Assembly (NCBI GenBank): GCA_964438705.1
Contig: CAYTKQ010000008.1
Location: 57,895 to 121,894, forward strand
DNA: 64,000 nt
Source of the DNA: Christensenella sp964438705
GTDB taxonomy: Bacteria; Bacillota; Clostridia; Christensenellales; Christensenellaceae
Direction: 5' to 3'
Positions 17,123 through 26,386 of the stretch are shown here, one piece after another. Each line of letters starts with the position of its first letter. Positions within the stretch are counted from its first letter, which is position 1. The notes under the pieces were generated by a model, which did not search any database, was not told the DNA's origin, and was given only the letters and a program-made list of their open reading frames with translations. Made by a program: the position numbers and the translations under genes.

Positions 17123-17160
17123 GCGCGCGATTCAAAAAATCCGTGTCTGCAAAAAAACGT

Positions 17161-18327
17161 TTATTTCCGCGCCATTTCAACTGTTTTCTGCATATTTTTC
17201 AATTCCTCAGCGCTCACGATGAAATTTTTTTCGCGGCAGCTTTGCTCCGTAAAACGCCCTGTTTCCTCGCGTTCATTTTTGGAATCATAGAACAAAAACG
17301 GGACCGCCTCTGCGCCGTGCGCACCCGTATCTGAAAACGTAAAATGATCGGACGCAATGGAAAGTGTAAAATCATCCCCGATGCTCTCAAGGAATGTCCC
17401 AAGAAACACGCTGTCGATCGCCTCGATCGCCTCCATCTTTTCCACCGGCTGCAGCTCATGCGAGAGGTCGTCCGTTTCCTGAATGTGCACATAAATATCA
17501 TCATAATCGCGCACTGCCCCAATCGCCTTTAAAAGCTTCTCCTCAAGGAAATCATCAAACGAACGCCCCTCGCGCTTTGTTCCAATGTTCGGAAGCTCCG
17601 CAATGGTCGTAATGCCGTCCATCAGCAGCGTTTCCGAAAGCGCGACCCTGCCTGTGGTATCCCCTTTGATCTCCGGCATGATCGAGTCGCCCCACATCCA
17701 CATTCCGTTGGCGGCAATCCCCTGCTTTTGCAGAAAATCATACGACTTTTTCATCAGCTCAAAAAATTTCGCCTGCTTGCCCTGTGTGCGGATAAACTGC
17801 CCGATCTCCTGTCCGATGATGTCGTGTGCAGGCATCAGATCGAGCGGATACAGCTTTTTCCCATCCTTCACGATCAGCGTGCATCGAAACGAACCGCAGT
17901 AAATCAGCTTATATTCCTCGTCAAACACCTCCTGCGCCAGCCGCTCCGCCACCGGCTGCGCGACCTGTGTCGGGATGTCGTATGCGCTGTAGCTTTTGAT
18001 GCGGCTCCCTTCAAAGGAATCCCCCTCGAAATCCACCAGATTGCAGCGGATATATAGATCGTTCTCATTCATGGGAAGGCCCAGTCCTGCCGCCTCGATG
18101 ATCGAACGGCCGCGATAGGTGTGCGGATCAAAACCAAGCAGGCTCAAATTCGCCACCGCGCTGCCTACCTCCAGTCCCTCAGGGATCGTACGCACCGTTC
18201 CGCCGCGTGATTTCCTGTATATCGCGTCCAAATTGGGCGTTTTCGCGTATTCCAGAGGCGTCTTATTGTCAAGTTTTGGGTTGGGCCTGTCCGCCACGCC
18301 ATCCAAAACCATCGTGATCTTTTTCAT
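17161..18327 (-). CDS. apgM: 2,3-bisphosphoglycerate-independent phosphoglycerate mutase, archaeal type
   Basis: A 388-residue member of the alkaline-phosphatase superfamily, ApgM branch. It begins KKITMVLDGVADRPNPKLDN, with the metal-binding aspartate and the early GVADRP motif, and has YRGRSIIEAAGLGLPM, HDIIGQEIG and a C-terminal SDHFTFSDTGAHGAEAVPF block that supplies further metal ligands. It interconverts 3- and 2-phosphoglycerate in glycolysis. Length fits the family (about 400). A GAAGGAGA site precedes the ATG. Some relatives are cofactor-independent phosphonate or homoserine kinases, but the motifs fit mutase best. Confidence 0.88.
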   Translation of the reverse strand: MKKITMVLDGVADRPNPKLDNKTPLEYAKTPNLDAIYRKSRGGTVRTIPEGLEVGSAVANLSLLGFDPHTYRGRSIIEAAGLGLPMNENDLYIRCNLVDFEGDSFEGSRIKSYSAYDIPTQVAQPVAERLAQEVFDEEYKLIYCGSFRCTLIVKDGKKLYPLDLMPAHDIIGQEIGQFIRTQGKQAKFFELMKKSYDFLQKQGIAANGMWMWGDSIMPEIKGDTTGRVALSETLLMDGITTIAELPNIGTKREGRSFDDFLEEKLLKAIGAVRDYDDIYVHIQETDDLSHELQPVEKMEAIEAIDSVFLGTFLESIGDDFTLSIASDHFTFSDTGAHGAEAVPFLFYDSKNEREETGRFTEQSCREKNFIVSAEELKNMQKTVEMARK

Positions 18328-18366
18328 GCCAATCTCCTTCGTTTGTCAATCTTTTCCTGTTTTCTT

Positions 18367-18395
18367 ATTATACGCTTGATCGCCAATTTGTTCAA
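18367..18395 (-). promoter_or_regulatory. Probable promoter of apgM
   Basis: On the minus strand TTGAAC (18390-18395) is 17 bp from TATAAT (18367-18372). A rightward promoter overlaps it: TTGTCA at 18343-18348 and TATTAT at 18366-18371, also spaced by 17. The two share the AT-rich -10 region, so apgM and the RNA candidate to the right could be divergently transcribed. Confidence 0.65.
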
Positions 18396-18401
18396 CGTGT
18401 T

Positions 18402-18714
18402 ATGTGCTTTTCCCCAGCAAAAGCCTAGTTGCAAGCACCGACCTCCCGGGGGCGCGGCGTTGGTTTCGCAAAAGCAAGACCAAAGCATCAGAGCCGCCGC
18501 TCCGTGTTCCGGGCGCGTCAGCAAGAAGTACAAGGACTAGCGCCCTGCACAAGGCCCCGTCCGTCGGCATCTTGCAACAGGCTACGCACCCCGGCACATC
18601 AGGGTCGGTGGTGGTTATGTGCACCGCGCGCAGTTTAATTGCGAAGCAATTACCTGTTTGAGCACGGGCACATGACCATCGGCGGCCCCGCCGATCCGCT
18701 GGGGAAAATCACAT
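18402..18714. ncRNA. Candidate structured non-coding RNA, family not assigned
   Basis: The 468-bp gap between apgM and the GGDEF gene contains no credible protein gene but strong long-range pairing. The ends close on each other: 18402-18418 pairs with 18698-18714 (16 of 17 positions). Inside, 18423-18435 pairs with 18571-18582 (12 pairs, one bulge). Local hairpins occur at 18460-18483, 18511-18545 (GGGCGCGTC with GAC-TA-GCGCCC) and 18636-18652 (TAATTGC-GAA-GCAATTA). Sequence signatures of RNase P RNA, tmRNA and SRP RNA are absent. A rightward promoter ending at 18371 suggests the plus strand, but the strand is not settled. The raiA motif is one family to test. Confidence 0.55.
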
Positions 18715-18752
18715 GGAATAATGCTCAGATGAATCCTGTTCTTTCATCGCAT

Positions 18753-18780
18753 AAAAATAACCCGCCGAAAACCGACGGGC
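18753..18780 (-). terminator. Terminator after the GGDEF/EAL gene
   Basis: CCCGCCG (18761-18767) pairs with CGACGGG (18773-18779). On the minus strand the stem is followed by TTATTTTTATG. It lies 17 bp after the stop of the GGDEF/EAL protein gene. Confidence 0.7.
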
Positions 18781-18795
18781 TATCTCAACGATCAG

Positions 18796-21792
18796 TTAAA
18801 AGAAACAAAGCTTATTTTTTCCGCTCGCTTTTGCACGATAGAGCGCTTTATCCGCATTTTGATATAATTCGCTAAAGCTGCTTCCGTCCTTTGGATAGCA
18901 GGCAACCCCAATGCTAAGCGCCGGGATGATTTCTTGCCCGTTCAAAATGATCGGTTCTTTTAGCAGCTTTAAAAGCTGATCCCCTTTTTGTCTCTGCCAG
19001 TTTTCATCGCTGACGCCTGCGGCAAACACCAAAAACTCATCTCCGCCTATGCGGCCGACAATATCCGTCTTTCTAAAACAGGCAATCAGCCGCTTGGCAA
19101 TTGTCTGCAACAACTTGTCCCCCGCAAAATGGCCTAAGGTGTCATTGACGATTTTGAAATCATCCACATCCAGCACCCAGCAGTTGTAAGCAATGTCAGG
19201 GTTTTCCTTGATCATTGAGGCAATGCGTATCTCCACCGCCCCTTTGTTGTATAGCTCCGTTAAAGAGTCTGTTTGGGATGCCAAACGCAGCTTTTCGCGT
19301 TCCCTGTATTCCTCATCGATATCGATAAACTTGCCGATGACCGATACCTGTTCGCCGCCAATTTGCTCTGACGGATGCGCTAAAATTCTGCACCAAATAC
19401 GCTGCCCGTTGGCTCTCGATGCCGGAAGCTCAATCGGAGCTGGATTCTTCCCGTCGTGCGCCTGTTCCAGCAAACCCAAAAAAGAGTTCTTTTCTTCCCC
19501 AAAAATCAACTCTGGTTCAACCATACCGGTTTCGGGCAGCTCATATCCGAACATAGAAGAAAAGCTCTCTGAAACCACCAACTGCTCGGTTAAAAAGTTG
19601 TATTCAAATAAGATTTCTCCCCAAGTCTGGGCAGCTTTCTGCAAACGATTGGAAATATTCAAAGACCGGCTTTTTTCTTCCTTGGTAATGGTCTCCGTGA
19701 CATTTACTACGCTGGAGCAGCAGCGTTGAATTCCATCCGGGTCGACAGGACAAAGACGCGATATCGTCTCCATCCACAAAATGCGTCCATCCTTGCATAC
19801 TGAACGATAATGCAAATGCACCACATCGCTTTTTTGAACCTGATCAAGCGCGTCATTGAAAACCTTTTGCCGGTCTTCTTCGTAGATCAAATTGATGTAT
19901 TTGCCATCGAACCGCTCATCGATATCCTGTTGTGTGTATCCCATGATGGATAGAAAACCCGGGGAAATATACTCGATGGTAAAATCAGGGTCATAACGTA
20001 TATACTTGATTCCGGTTGGCAGCAAGGACAGTATCCTTTCATATCGTGAAAGGGCTGCCTCATTTTGCATGTTTTTCCGTTTGCGTTTATCGTTTTCTAT
20101 AATATTTACAATCAAACTCGGGTTGCCGTCGCTTGTTTTAACCACGTTGCCCGTGCCCAAAATCCAAATAGGCCGTCCATCAGCGCGCACAACGCGAAAC
20201 TCGATGTTCACGGTATCTCCCTGTGCCAATTGATTGCGGATCTCCTCATTTACCCACGCGGTATCATCTGGATGAACAAAGCCCAACGCTTTATTGCCAA
20301 ATTTTTCCTCCATCTCGCGCGCGGTGTAGCCCAGCATACGGCGGTAGCCTTCATTGCAGGTAAGGAAAGAAAATTCCGTATCCATACCCACTTGAAAAAT
20401 CCCCGAATGTGCATTGTTAAGAATCTCGCTGTAGGTCATTGGCTTCGCCGGACGATATTGCGCATAGACAAGCGGAGATTGCTCTGCCGTTTGATCATTT
20501 TGCGCGATGGAGCCCTTCAAATATTGCTGCTCAAGCTCTTGGGCCGAAATCGGTCGGCTATATTGAAAGCCTTGGAGCAGCTGCGGATTCATCTGGGAAA
20601 CGATATTCTCCATATCTTCATTTTCGATCCCCTCGACGCAGACCCCAATATTCATCTTACGACACATACTAAGTATGCTTTCAAGCAGTATTTGATCGGT
20701 TACATTATCGGTAATGCGTTCAAGAAAGGAACGGTCGATTTTCAGCTCGTCCGCACTCACTTGGCGAAAAATATCGAGCGAAGCATAGCCTGTCCCAAAA
20801 TCGTCCAGCGCTGTTTGAAATCCGTGCTTACGCATATAATCAAAAAAATTGCGGATTTTATCAAAGGATGCATGTTCGCTTTCCGTAAGCTCCAGCACAA
20901 TCGCTCCCGGCGATAAATCATATTCGGAAAGCGTTTCTATGATAAATTCCGCAAAGCCGATGTCATCGAGCTGAGATGCGGATATGTTGATATTCATACA
21001 AAAATCCGAATCCACTTTCCGCCACTTCGCACATTGAAAAACGGCGTTGCGTATCACCCACCTGCCAACCTCTAAAATCAGCCCGCTGCGCTCCAAAAGC
21101 GGCACAAATTGATAAGGGGAAACCCCGGCGGGAAAAGCCTCGTCTTTAAAGCGCAGCAAGGCCTCACAACCATATAGCGTTTTTGTGTCACTTTTAAAAA
21201 TGGGTTGGTATTCTAAATAAAAACCTTTAAAATGATCCACGATACTACCGCGAAGCCGTTCCAGCAAAAACATATCCTGTTTTATGCGCTCAGATATCTC
21301 TGGCGTATAGTAGTAGCAGCTATTCTTTGTACCGGCTTTTGCTTGTGCCAATGCAAGACAGACATTTGCATAAAGTGTATCGCCATCCTCGCCGTAGGTC
21401 GGGCAATGGCAAATACCGGCCGAAACACTAAACGATATCGATATCCCCTCTATGTGCTGGTATTGTTGCGATACGTTTGCATATATTTGCTCACATTGCT
21501 GATGCGGTTCTCCGGCACATACCACACCGAAGTTGTCGCCATCCAATCGAAAAAGTTGTGCCGCAGGCGGTAAAAGGTCTCGCAGCTCATTTGCCAGGCG
21601 CTGCAAAACCTGATCTCCAAACGAATAGGTATAGAGGTTATTGATGGTCTTAAAATTGTCTATCCCTAAAATCATAACCTCACATTGCTTCTTTTCTTGT
21701 GCCATCTCGCAAAGCAGATTCAAAAAAGCATAGCTCCGCTGTAATCCTGTTAAAGCATCCACTTCCTCAGTTAAATGCCGCTTTGTAGTCAT
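18796..21792 (-). CDS. Cyclic-di-GMP protein: degenerate GGDEF - EAL - three PAS - GGDEF
   Basis: A 998-residue protein without clear membrane segments. Order: a GGDEF-like domain (about 10-165) whose signature is RLDGDNFG, so it is likely inactive or GTP-sensing; an EAL phosphodiesterase domain (about 172-432) with CEALLRF, LELTES, LDDFGTGYASL, LKIDRSF and VEGIEN, so the metal and catalytic residues look complete; three PAS domains (about 455-835); and a C-terminal GGDEF (840-998) with an intact RIGGDEF at 914-920. It could both make and break c-di-GMP under PAS control. GGDEF placed before EAL and again at the end is unusual. A GGGGG site precedes the ATG. Confidence 0.9.
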   Translation of the reverse strand: MTTKRHLTEEVDALTGLQRSYAFLNLLCEMAQEKKQCEVMILGIDNFKTINNLYTYSFGDQVLQRLANELRDLLPPAAQLFRLDGDNFGVVCAGEPHQQCEQIYANVSQQYQHIEGISISFSVSAGICHCPTYGEDGDTLYANVCLALAQAKAGTKNSCYYYTPEISERIKQDMFLLERLRGSIVDHFKGFYLEYQPIFKSDTKTLYGCEALLRFKDEAFPAGVSPYQFVPLLERSGLILEVGRWVIRNAVFQCAKWRKVDSDFCMNINISASQLDDIGFAEFIIETLSEYDLSPGAIVLELTESEHASFDKIRNFFDYMRKHGFQTALDDFGTGYASLDIFRQVSADELKIDRSFLERITDNVTDQILLESILSMCRKMNIGVCVEGIENEDMENIVSQMNPQLLQGFQYSRPISAQELEQQYLKGSIAQNDQTAEQSPLVYAQYRPAKPMTYSEILNNAHSGIFQVGMDTEFSFLTCNEGYRRMLGYTAREMEEKFGNKALGFVHPDDTAWVNEEIRNQLAQGDTVNIEFRVVRADGRPIWILGTGNVVKTSDGNPSLIVNIIENDKRKRKNMQNEAALSRYERILSLLPTGIKYIRYDPDFTIEYISPGFLSIMGYTQQDIDERFDGKYINLIYEEDRQKVFNDALDQVQKSDVVHLHYRSVCKDGRILWMETISRLCPVDPDGIQRCCSSVVNVTETITKEEKSRSLNISNRLQKAAQTWGEILFEYNFLTEQLVVSESFSSMFGYELPETGMVEPELIFGEEKNSFLGLLEQAHDGKNPAPIELPASRANGQRIWCRILAHPSEQIGGEQVSVIGKFIDIDEEYREREKLRLASQTDSLTELYNKGAVEIRIASMIKENPDIAYNCWVLDVDDFKIVNDTLGHFAGDKLLQTIAKRLIACFRKTDIVGRIGGDEFLVFAAGVSDENWQRQKGDQLLKLLKEPIILNGQEIIPALSIGVACYPKDGSSFSELYQNADKALYRAKASGKNKLCFF

Positions 21793-22083
21793 TGCTACCC
21801 CCTTTTCTCAGCCTTGTAATAGAATGAACACCTGTTGATCAGCAGGAATACGCAGCGTAAAATCTGTTTTCACGCCGCGTCAAGGCATGAATCGACATAT
21901 GGCCATACAAATATATTGTCGCACAAATGTCACACAAAGCGCAACTATTTTTTACACTTTTTTAATTGATTCGTTGTTTTTCGGCACGTTTTTTTGACAC
22001 ACTATGCAGCAAAAAGTCATGTGGCAAGCGCCTGTTCATCCCCTTTCCAAACTGAAATCGTTCCAAGCGTCAGCGCTTTTACA
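21793..22083. other. Intergenic interval with no recognised gene
   Basis: A 291-bp gap between the start of the GGDEF/EAL gene and the end of the P-type ATPase gene, both leftward. It is AT-rich near 21900-22000 and must hold the promoter of the GGDEF/EAL gene. I see no open frame with a ribosome binding site and no clear terminator. Confidence 0.5.
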
Positions 22084-24729
22084 TCATCTCTTCCTGTTGA
22101 TCGCCCGCTTCACCAGCTTGAACAGCTCTGACGCAAGGATCACCGTACAGGCCGTCGCAATGATCTTGATCCACATATCAGCAGGAAGCGGAACCGTGTT
22201 AAACATCGTCCCGCCAAACTGCGTGATCAGTATTTGCAGCGAGAAGGTGATGACGAACACCAGCAGCATCAGCTTGTTGTTTCCAATGTTTTTAAACATA
22301 CTCGTATCCGAAAGCTCTCTGCTGTTGAACGCGTTCAGCAATTGGAACACTACAAACAGCGTAAACAATACTGTCGGAGCCTGTTCTGCGGCAGCGCCGA
22401 GGAAATTCCACGTATGCTGGCACATGAACATGATCGAGATGAATATCCCATTGAAGGCGATCCGTCCAAGCATACCGCGCGTGACGATGCTTGCGTCCCG
22501 CGCGATGGGACGGCGGCGCATCAAATCCTCGCGAATGGGCTCGAGGCCGAGCGTCAGCGCGGGCGGACCGTCCATGATGAGGTTGATCCACAAAAGCTGC
22601 AAGGCCGTGAACGGCGACGCAAAGCCCGCAATGATGGAGCACAGCACCACGATCACAGACGAAAGGTTCACCGTCAGCTGAAACTGAATGAACCGCTGAA
22701 AGTTTTCGTAGATTCCGCGCCCCCACTGTACCGCCTTGACAATGGTTGAGAAGGAATCATCGAGCAGCACGATGTCGCTCGCCTCCTTGGAAACCTCCGT
22801 GCCCGATATGCCCATGGCGATCCCCACGTCCGCGTTTTTGATGGCGGGCGCGTCGTTGATGCCGTCTCCCGTCACCGCAACCACGTGTCCCAGCTTTTTC
22901 AAAGCGTTGACCACGCGCATCTTAATGGTGGGCGTAGAACGCGCGATCACGCGAATCTCCGGCAGCAGTGCCGCAAATTCTTCGTCTGTCGCGCATTCCA
23001 GACGATTCGCCTCCACCGCGATGTGCCCCTCTTCGAGCAGCTTCAATTCGTCCGCGATTGCCGTAGCGGTAACGATGTTGTCCCCCGTGAGTATCTTCAA
23101 ATCAATTCCCGCGCTGCGCGCGTGCGCCACAGCTTCATAAACGTCACTGCGCAGCGGGTCGGTGATGGCGACAAATCCATCGTACGTCATATTGCTCTCG
23201 ATGGAACAGCGATCCTCCGCGTTTGCCTCCGGCCCCAACTCCTTATGCGCAAAAGCGATCACGCGGCGCGCTTTTTCCTGCTGGCTCGTGATGCCCGACT
23301 CGATCTCCATTTTGAGCGTGTCAGATACGCCGCACATCGCGAGAATCCGTTCAGGGCTTCCCTTGGTATAAGCGATCCGCCTCCCGTCTATCGTAAAAAT
23401 GCTCGTCATATTTTTGGTCTCAGAGCTGAACGGATATACGTACTCCGCTTCATACGCGCAGCGCAGCGTACGATAATCGTTTCCCGCGTTGTTCGCCGCC
23501 ACAAGCAGCGCGCATTCCGTCGGATTACCGATAAACTGCGGCTGCGCTTCCTCAAGCGCCACATCCGCCGTGCTATTCAGGCAAAAATTGCGAAGCAGCT
23601 CCGCGTGTTCAAGCGTCTCGGGCCGGATCACGCCGCCCGGAACGCCGATCTCCACGACCGTCATCTTGTTTTCGGTCAACGTCCCCGTTTTATCAGAACA
23701 GATCACGTTGATGCTGCCCACCGTCTCGCACGCCACCATTTTCTTGACAAGCGCGTTCTGCTTCGCCATTTTGATGATATTGATTGCAAGGGAAACCGCG
23801 ACGATAGTGGGAAGGCCCTCCGGCACCGCCGCGACGATCAGCACGATGCTTGTGATGAACGCTTCGGATACCGTATCAAGGTTCGCCGTTCCGCTGCTGA
23901 CGAAAATGATCAGCTGGATCACAAACACCACAGCGGCGGCGATTGCCCCCAAAAATGTGATGCGCTTGCCGAGCTTTGCCAGTTTTTCCTGCAAGGGCGT
24001 GCTTGCCTTATCCGTAAGCGAAAGCTCCTGCGCGATCTTTCCGAATTCCGTCCTGTCCCCCACGGCGGTCACGATCATTTTTCCGCTTCCGCTGGTGATA
24101 AAGCAGCCGGAATACAACATATTAAGGCGCTCCGCAAGCGGAACCGCCTCTTTTTCAAGCACCACGCACGCGTCCTTTTCCACCGGAACAGATTCCCCCG
24201 TAAGCGATGCCTCGTCCGCATACAGGCACGCGCTCGTAAGGAGCCTTCCGTCCGCCGATATCTTGTCCCCCGTTTCCACACACACAATGTCGCCGACCAC
24301 AAGCTCCTGCTGCGCGATCATACGCACCTGCCCGTCGCGGATCACCTTGACAAAAATATCCTCATTGATTTTGCTCAGCGCCTCAAACGCCTTTGCGCTC
24401 TTTCCCTCCATCACCACCGTGATGATGACGGAAATAAAGATCGCCACAAAGATACCCGCACACTCCAGAAAATCCGCTTCTCCGCCTCCGGCCGCGCGCG
24501 CAATGTTCACCCCCAGTGCAATGATCGCCGCCAAAATCAGCATAATGATCATCGGTTCCGCCGCTGCGGAAAGGATGCGCTTCCCAAGCGAAGGCGGCTT
24601 CTCGCGTGTGAAACTGTTTGCGCCGTGCTCACGCGCGCTCCGTTTCACCTGATCGTCCGTAAGCCCGCATTCCTCACCCACCCCAAGCCGCGCAAGCGTT
24701 TCGTCCGGTGTCTCCATAAATGCCCTCAT
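22084..24729 (-). CDS. P-type cation ATPase (Ca2+/Mn2+ class, P2)
   Basis: An 881-residue P2-type ATPase with the N-terminal cation-ATPase domain, about ten membrane segments, the TGES loop (DEASLTGESVPVEK), the PEGLP ion-site motif (VAAVPEGLPTIVAVS), the phosphorylation site CSDKTGTLTENKM and the hinge TGDGINDAPAIKNADVGIAMG. The single PEGLP site is typical of plasma-membrane-type Ca2+ pumps and of bacterial Mn2+ exporters. The yybP-ykoY leader directly upstream argues for a role in Mn2+ export. The start at MRAFMETPDE follows a GGGAGG site. Confidence 0.92.
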   Translation of the reverse strand: MRAFMETPDETLARLGVGEECGLTDDQVKRSAREHGANSFTREKPPSLGKRILSAAAEPMIIMLILAAIIALGVNIARAAGGGEADFLECAGIFVAIFISVIITVVMEGKSAKAFEALSKINEDIFVKVIRDGQVRMIAQQELVVGDIVCVETGDKISADGRLLTSACLYADEASLTGESVPVEKDACVVLEKEAVPLAERLNMLYSGCFITSGSGKMIVTAVGDRTEFGKIAQELSLTDKASTPLQEKLAKLGKRITFLGAIAAAVVFVIQLIIFVSSGTANLDTVSEAFITSIVLIVAAVPEGLPTIVAVSLAINIIKMAKQNALVKKMVACETVGSINVICSDKTGTLTENKMTVVEIGVPGGVIRPETLEHAELLRNFCLNSTADVALEEAQPQFIGNPTECALLVAANNAGNDYRTLRCAYEAEYVYPFSSETKNMTSIFTIDGRRIAYTKGSPERILAMCGVSDTLKMEIESGITSQQEKARRVIAFAHKELGPEANAEDRCSIESNMTYDGFVAITDPLRSDVYEAVAHARSAGIDLKILTGDNIVTATAIADELKLLEEGHIAVEANRLECATDEEFAALLPEIRVIARSTPTIKMRVVNALKKLGHVVAVTGDGINDAPAIKNADVGIAMGISGTEVSKEASDIVLLDDSFSTIVKAVQWGRGIYENFQRFIQFQLTVNLSSVIVVLCSIIAGFASPFTALQLLWINLIMDGPPALTLGLEPIREDLMRRRPIARDASIVTRGMLGRIAFNGIFISIMFMCQHTWNFLGAAAEQAPTVLFTLFVVFQLLNAFNSRELSDTSMFKNIGNNKLMLLVFVITFSLQILITQFGGTMFNTVPLPADMWIKIIATACTVILASELFKLVKRAINRKR

Positions 24730-24784
24730 TCCATACCTCCCATTTTATAACGCAACTCATGCTGCTGACCCTCAACACATAAAA

Positions 24785-24965
24785 ACCCGGTACGTCGTAT
24801 CGTACCGGGTCCTGCTTTCCAACAAAAAAGACCATGTACGCCCCTACATCAAGCAATACATGAGTCTCATCAATTAAGGCAAGCCAGACCTTTTTTGGTC
24901 AGTATGTTGACTTGCCGCACACGGCGCGCGCCGTATGCCAACTACTCCCTCACGGAATATTCATT
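24785..24965 (-). promoter_or_regulatory. yybP-ykoY manganese riboswitch
   Basis: The minus-strand leader of the ATPase carries GAGGGAGTAG, a helix GGCAAGTCAACATACTGACC, a matching GGTCTGGCTTGCC, and TTGATGAGACTC, which fit the yybP-ykoY aptamer. It is followed by a perfect 10-bp terminator stem, ACCCGGTACG/CGTACCGGGT at 24785-24794 and 24801-24810, with a T run. In this class Mn2+ binding disrupts the terminator and turns on export genes. The terminator ends about 55 bp before the ATPase start, leaving room for its ribosome binding site. Confidence 0.88.
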
Positions 24966-24979
24966 TTAATATCAAACTG

Positions 24980-25009
24980 ATGGTATCACAGTTCGCGCCC
25001 CGCTGTCAA
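24980..25009 (-). promoter_or_regulatory. Probable promoter of the riboswitch/ATPase transcript
   Basis: On the minus strand TTGACA (25004-25009) and TACCAT (24980-24985) are spaced by 18 bp, just before the riboswitch. The -35 element lies only 8 bp after the stop codon of the glucosaminidase gene. Confidence 0.6.
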
Positions 25010-25016
25010 GACGCAA

Positions 25017-25718
25017 TCATGCCGCAGCGGGCATCTCCGCCGCCTGTGCTTCGCCGCGTTGCTCCATCACCTTTTCATAGTTCTTTTTCATCAGGCTTTC
25101 CACCTGCGTATACCACGATTCCGACCCTTCGCAATACTTCTGGCTCACGTCCTTCGTGGTCTTGCCGGAATAATACTTCCCATCCTCGCTGAGGTAATCG
25201 TCGCGCAGCAGCGTCGCCTGATATTCCACGCAATCCTGCAGCGTCGGGAATTCCATATACCCGTTCCCGCCGTTTTTGATCCCGCCGAGGTTGTTGCAAT
25301 TCTTCGCGAGTTTGCTGTTTCCGAAGCCGCTTTCAAGCTGCGCCACGCTGATCATGAACAGCGCATTCAAGCCGTGCGACTGTTCCTTTTCGGCATAAAA
25401 CGCTCCCAGCCCCGCAAGCCCCGAATCCGCAAGCAGCGATTCCAGTTCATCCGCCGTGAAGCCGGTGATCACAGTCAGCTCCCCATACGGCGTATATTCA
25501 TATTTCGTCACCAGCGCTTCGTCGGTAAAGGTCTCGCTCAGCGCCTCTGCAATGCTTTTGGCGAGCGCGTCAGCAAATTCCGTCTCCACGTCCTGTCCCT
25601 CCACTGTTGAGGGAAGCTCCGCCGCGCTTGCCTGTCCGGGCAGCGCAACAAAACCGATGGCCACGATCATGACCCCTGCGCATAGAAACTGGCATGTTTT
25701 TTTGATCACTTTTATCAT
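25017..25718 (-). CDS. Exported glucosaminidase-type peptidoglycan hydrolase
   Basis: A 233-residue protein with a signal peptide (MIKVIKKTCQFLCAGVMIVA, cleavage near ASA-AE). The mature part is a glucosaminidase-superfamily domain (Flg_hydrolase/LytG type): ESLLADSGLAGLG, FMISVAQLESGFGNSKLAKN with the catalytic glutamate in LESGFG, NLGGIKN, and a Trp/Tyr-rich C-terminal half. It should cut the glycan backbone of peptidoglycan. The frame is open upstream, but the start used has an AAAGGAAA site and gives a proper signal peptide. There are no cell-wall binding repeats. Confidence 0.82.
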   Translation of the reverse strand: MIKVIKKTCQFLCAGVMIVAIGFVALPGQASAAELPSTVEGQDVETEFADALAKSIAEALSETFTDEALVTKYEYTPYGELTVITGFTADELESLLADSGLAGLGAFYAEKEQSHGLNALFMISVAQLESGFGNSKLAKNCNNLGGIKNGGNGYMEFPTLQDCVEYQATLLRDDYLSEDGKYYSGKTTKDVSQKYCEGSESWYTQVESLMKKNYEKVMEQRGEAQAAEMPAAA

Positions 25719-25912
25719 TTTGTTTCCTTTCCCGTTTTGGGATGCTTGATTATTATACCTCGTTTTCACCATTTTTGCAATGTGAATTGTGTTAAAAAAG
25801 GGAGACGTTTTATTTCTGCCCGTCAAAAACGCAGTCAATCCCCCACATTCTCGCAAAAAGTATTTTGGATAAATTTTGTTTTTTTGTTTATCTTAAAATA
25901 GGGGATAAAAAA

Positions 25913-26386
25913 ATGGGAGTTTTCATAATGGATCACAAAAAAAGTTTTTCAGACCGCGCGCCGCGCGTCAGCAAAAAATATCTGCCTCTGTTTGCAGGCA
26001 TCGTTTGGGGGATCGCAGGTTCTGCCATCCTAACGATCGGTCTGCCCGCCCTTGTTTCCGATCGGAATATCCTATGGCTTTCTGTGTTGATTTCAGCAGT
26101 CATATTTGTGCTGTTTTTTAAATTTGTATTTTTCCGGCTCTACCAAAAACACAGCGTGCGTATCGATGCGTTCGAGCGGGAAAAAATCTGTGCCTTCGCC
26201 TTCTTTGACGTCAAGGGCTATATCATCATGGCCTTTATGATCACCCTCGGTATCGTGATCCGTACCACGAAAATCCTTCCGCCCATATACCTCGGCATGC
26301 TGTACACAGGCCTCGGCTTTGCCATGCTCGGCGCCGCGCTATGCTTTCTCGTTTCCTTTATAAAGCATCATCTCGCCATCGCATAA
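25913..26386 (+). CDS. Small membrane protein, unknown function
   Basis: A 157-residue protein with four hydrophobic segments (about 20-45, 50-70, 100-120 and 125-150) and short charged loops. A basic N-terminus (MDHKKSFSDRAPRVSKKYL) suggests its N-terminus is inside. I do not recognise the family. The start is chosen for the AGGGGATA site eight bases upstream; another ATG lies five codons later. It reads toward the next membrane protein, 97 bp downstream, and away from the glucosaminidase. Confidence 0.6.
   Translation: MGVFIMDHKKSFSDRAPRVSKKYLPLFAGIVWGIAGSAILTIGLPALVSDRNILWLSVLISAVIFVLFFKFVFFRLYQKHSVRIDAFEREKICAFAFFDVKGYIIMAFMITLGIVIRTTKILPPIYLGMLYTGLGFAMLGAALCFLVSFIKHHLAIA

Noticed and set aside
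18400..18714. RNase P RNA, tmRNA or SRP RNA
   Set aside because: The conserved sequence cores of these RNAs (GAGGAAAGTCC-type, tRNA-like ends, GGAAGCAGC-type loop) are not found in either strand.
22885..24750. 621-codon open frame on the plus strand over the P-type ATPase gene
   Set aside because: It is a shadow of the ATPase gene. The encoded sequence is Arg/His-rich without motifs, while the minus strand has all P-type ATPase signatures.
24674..24856. 60-codon frame upstream of the ATPase
   Set aside because: It spans the riboswitch terminator and has no ribosome binding site; the riboswitch explains the sequence.
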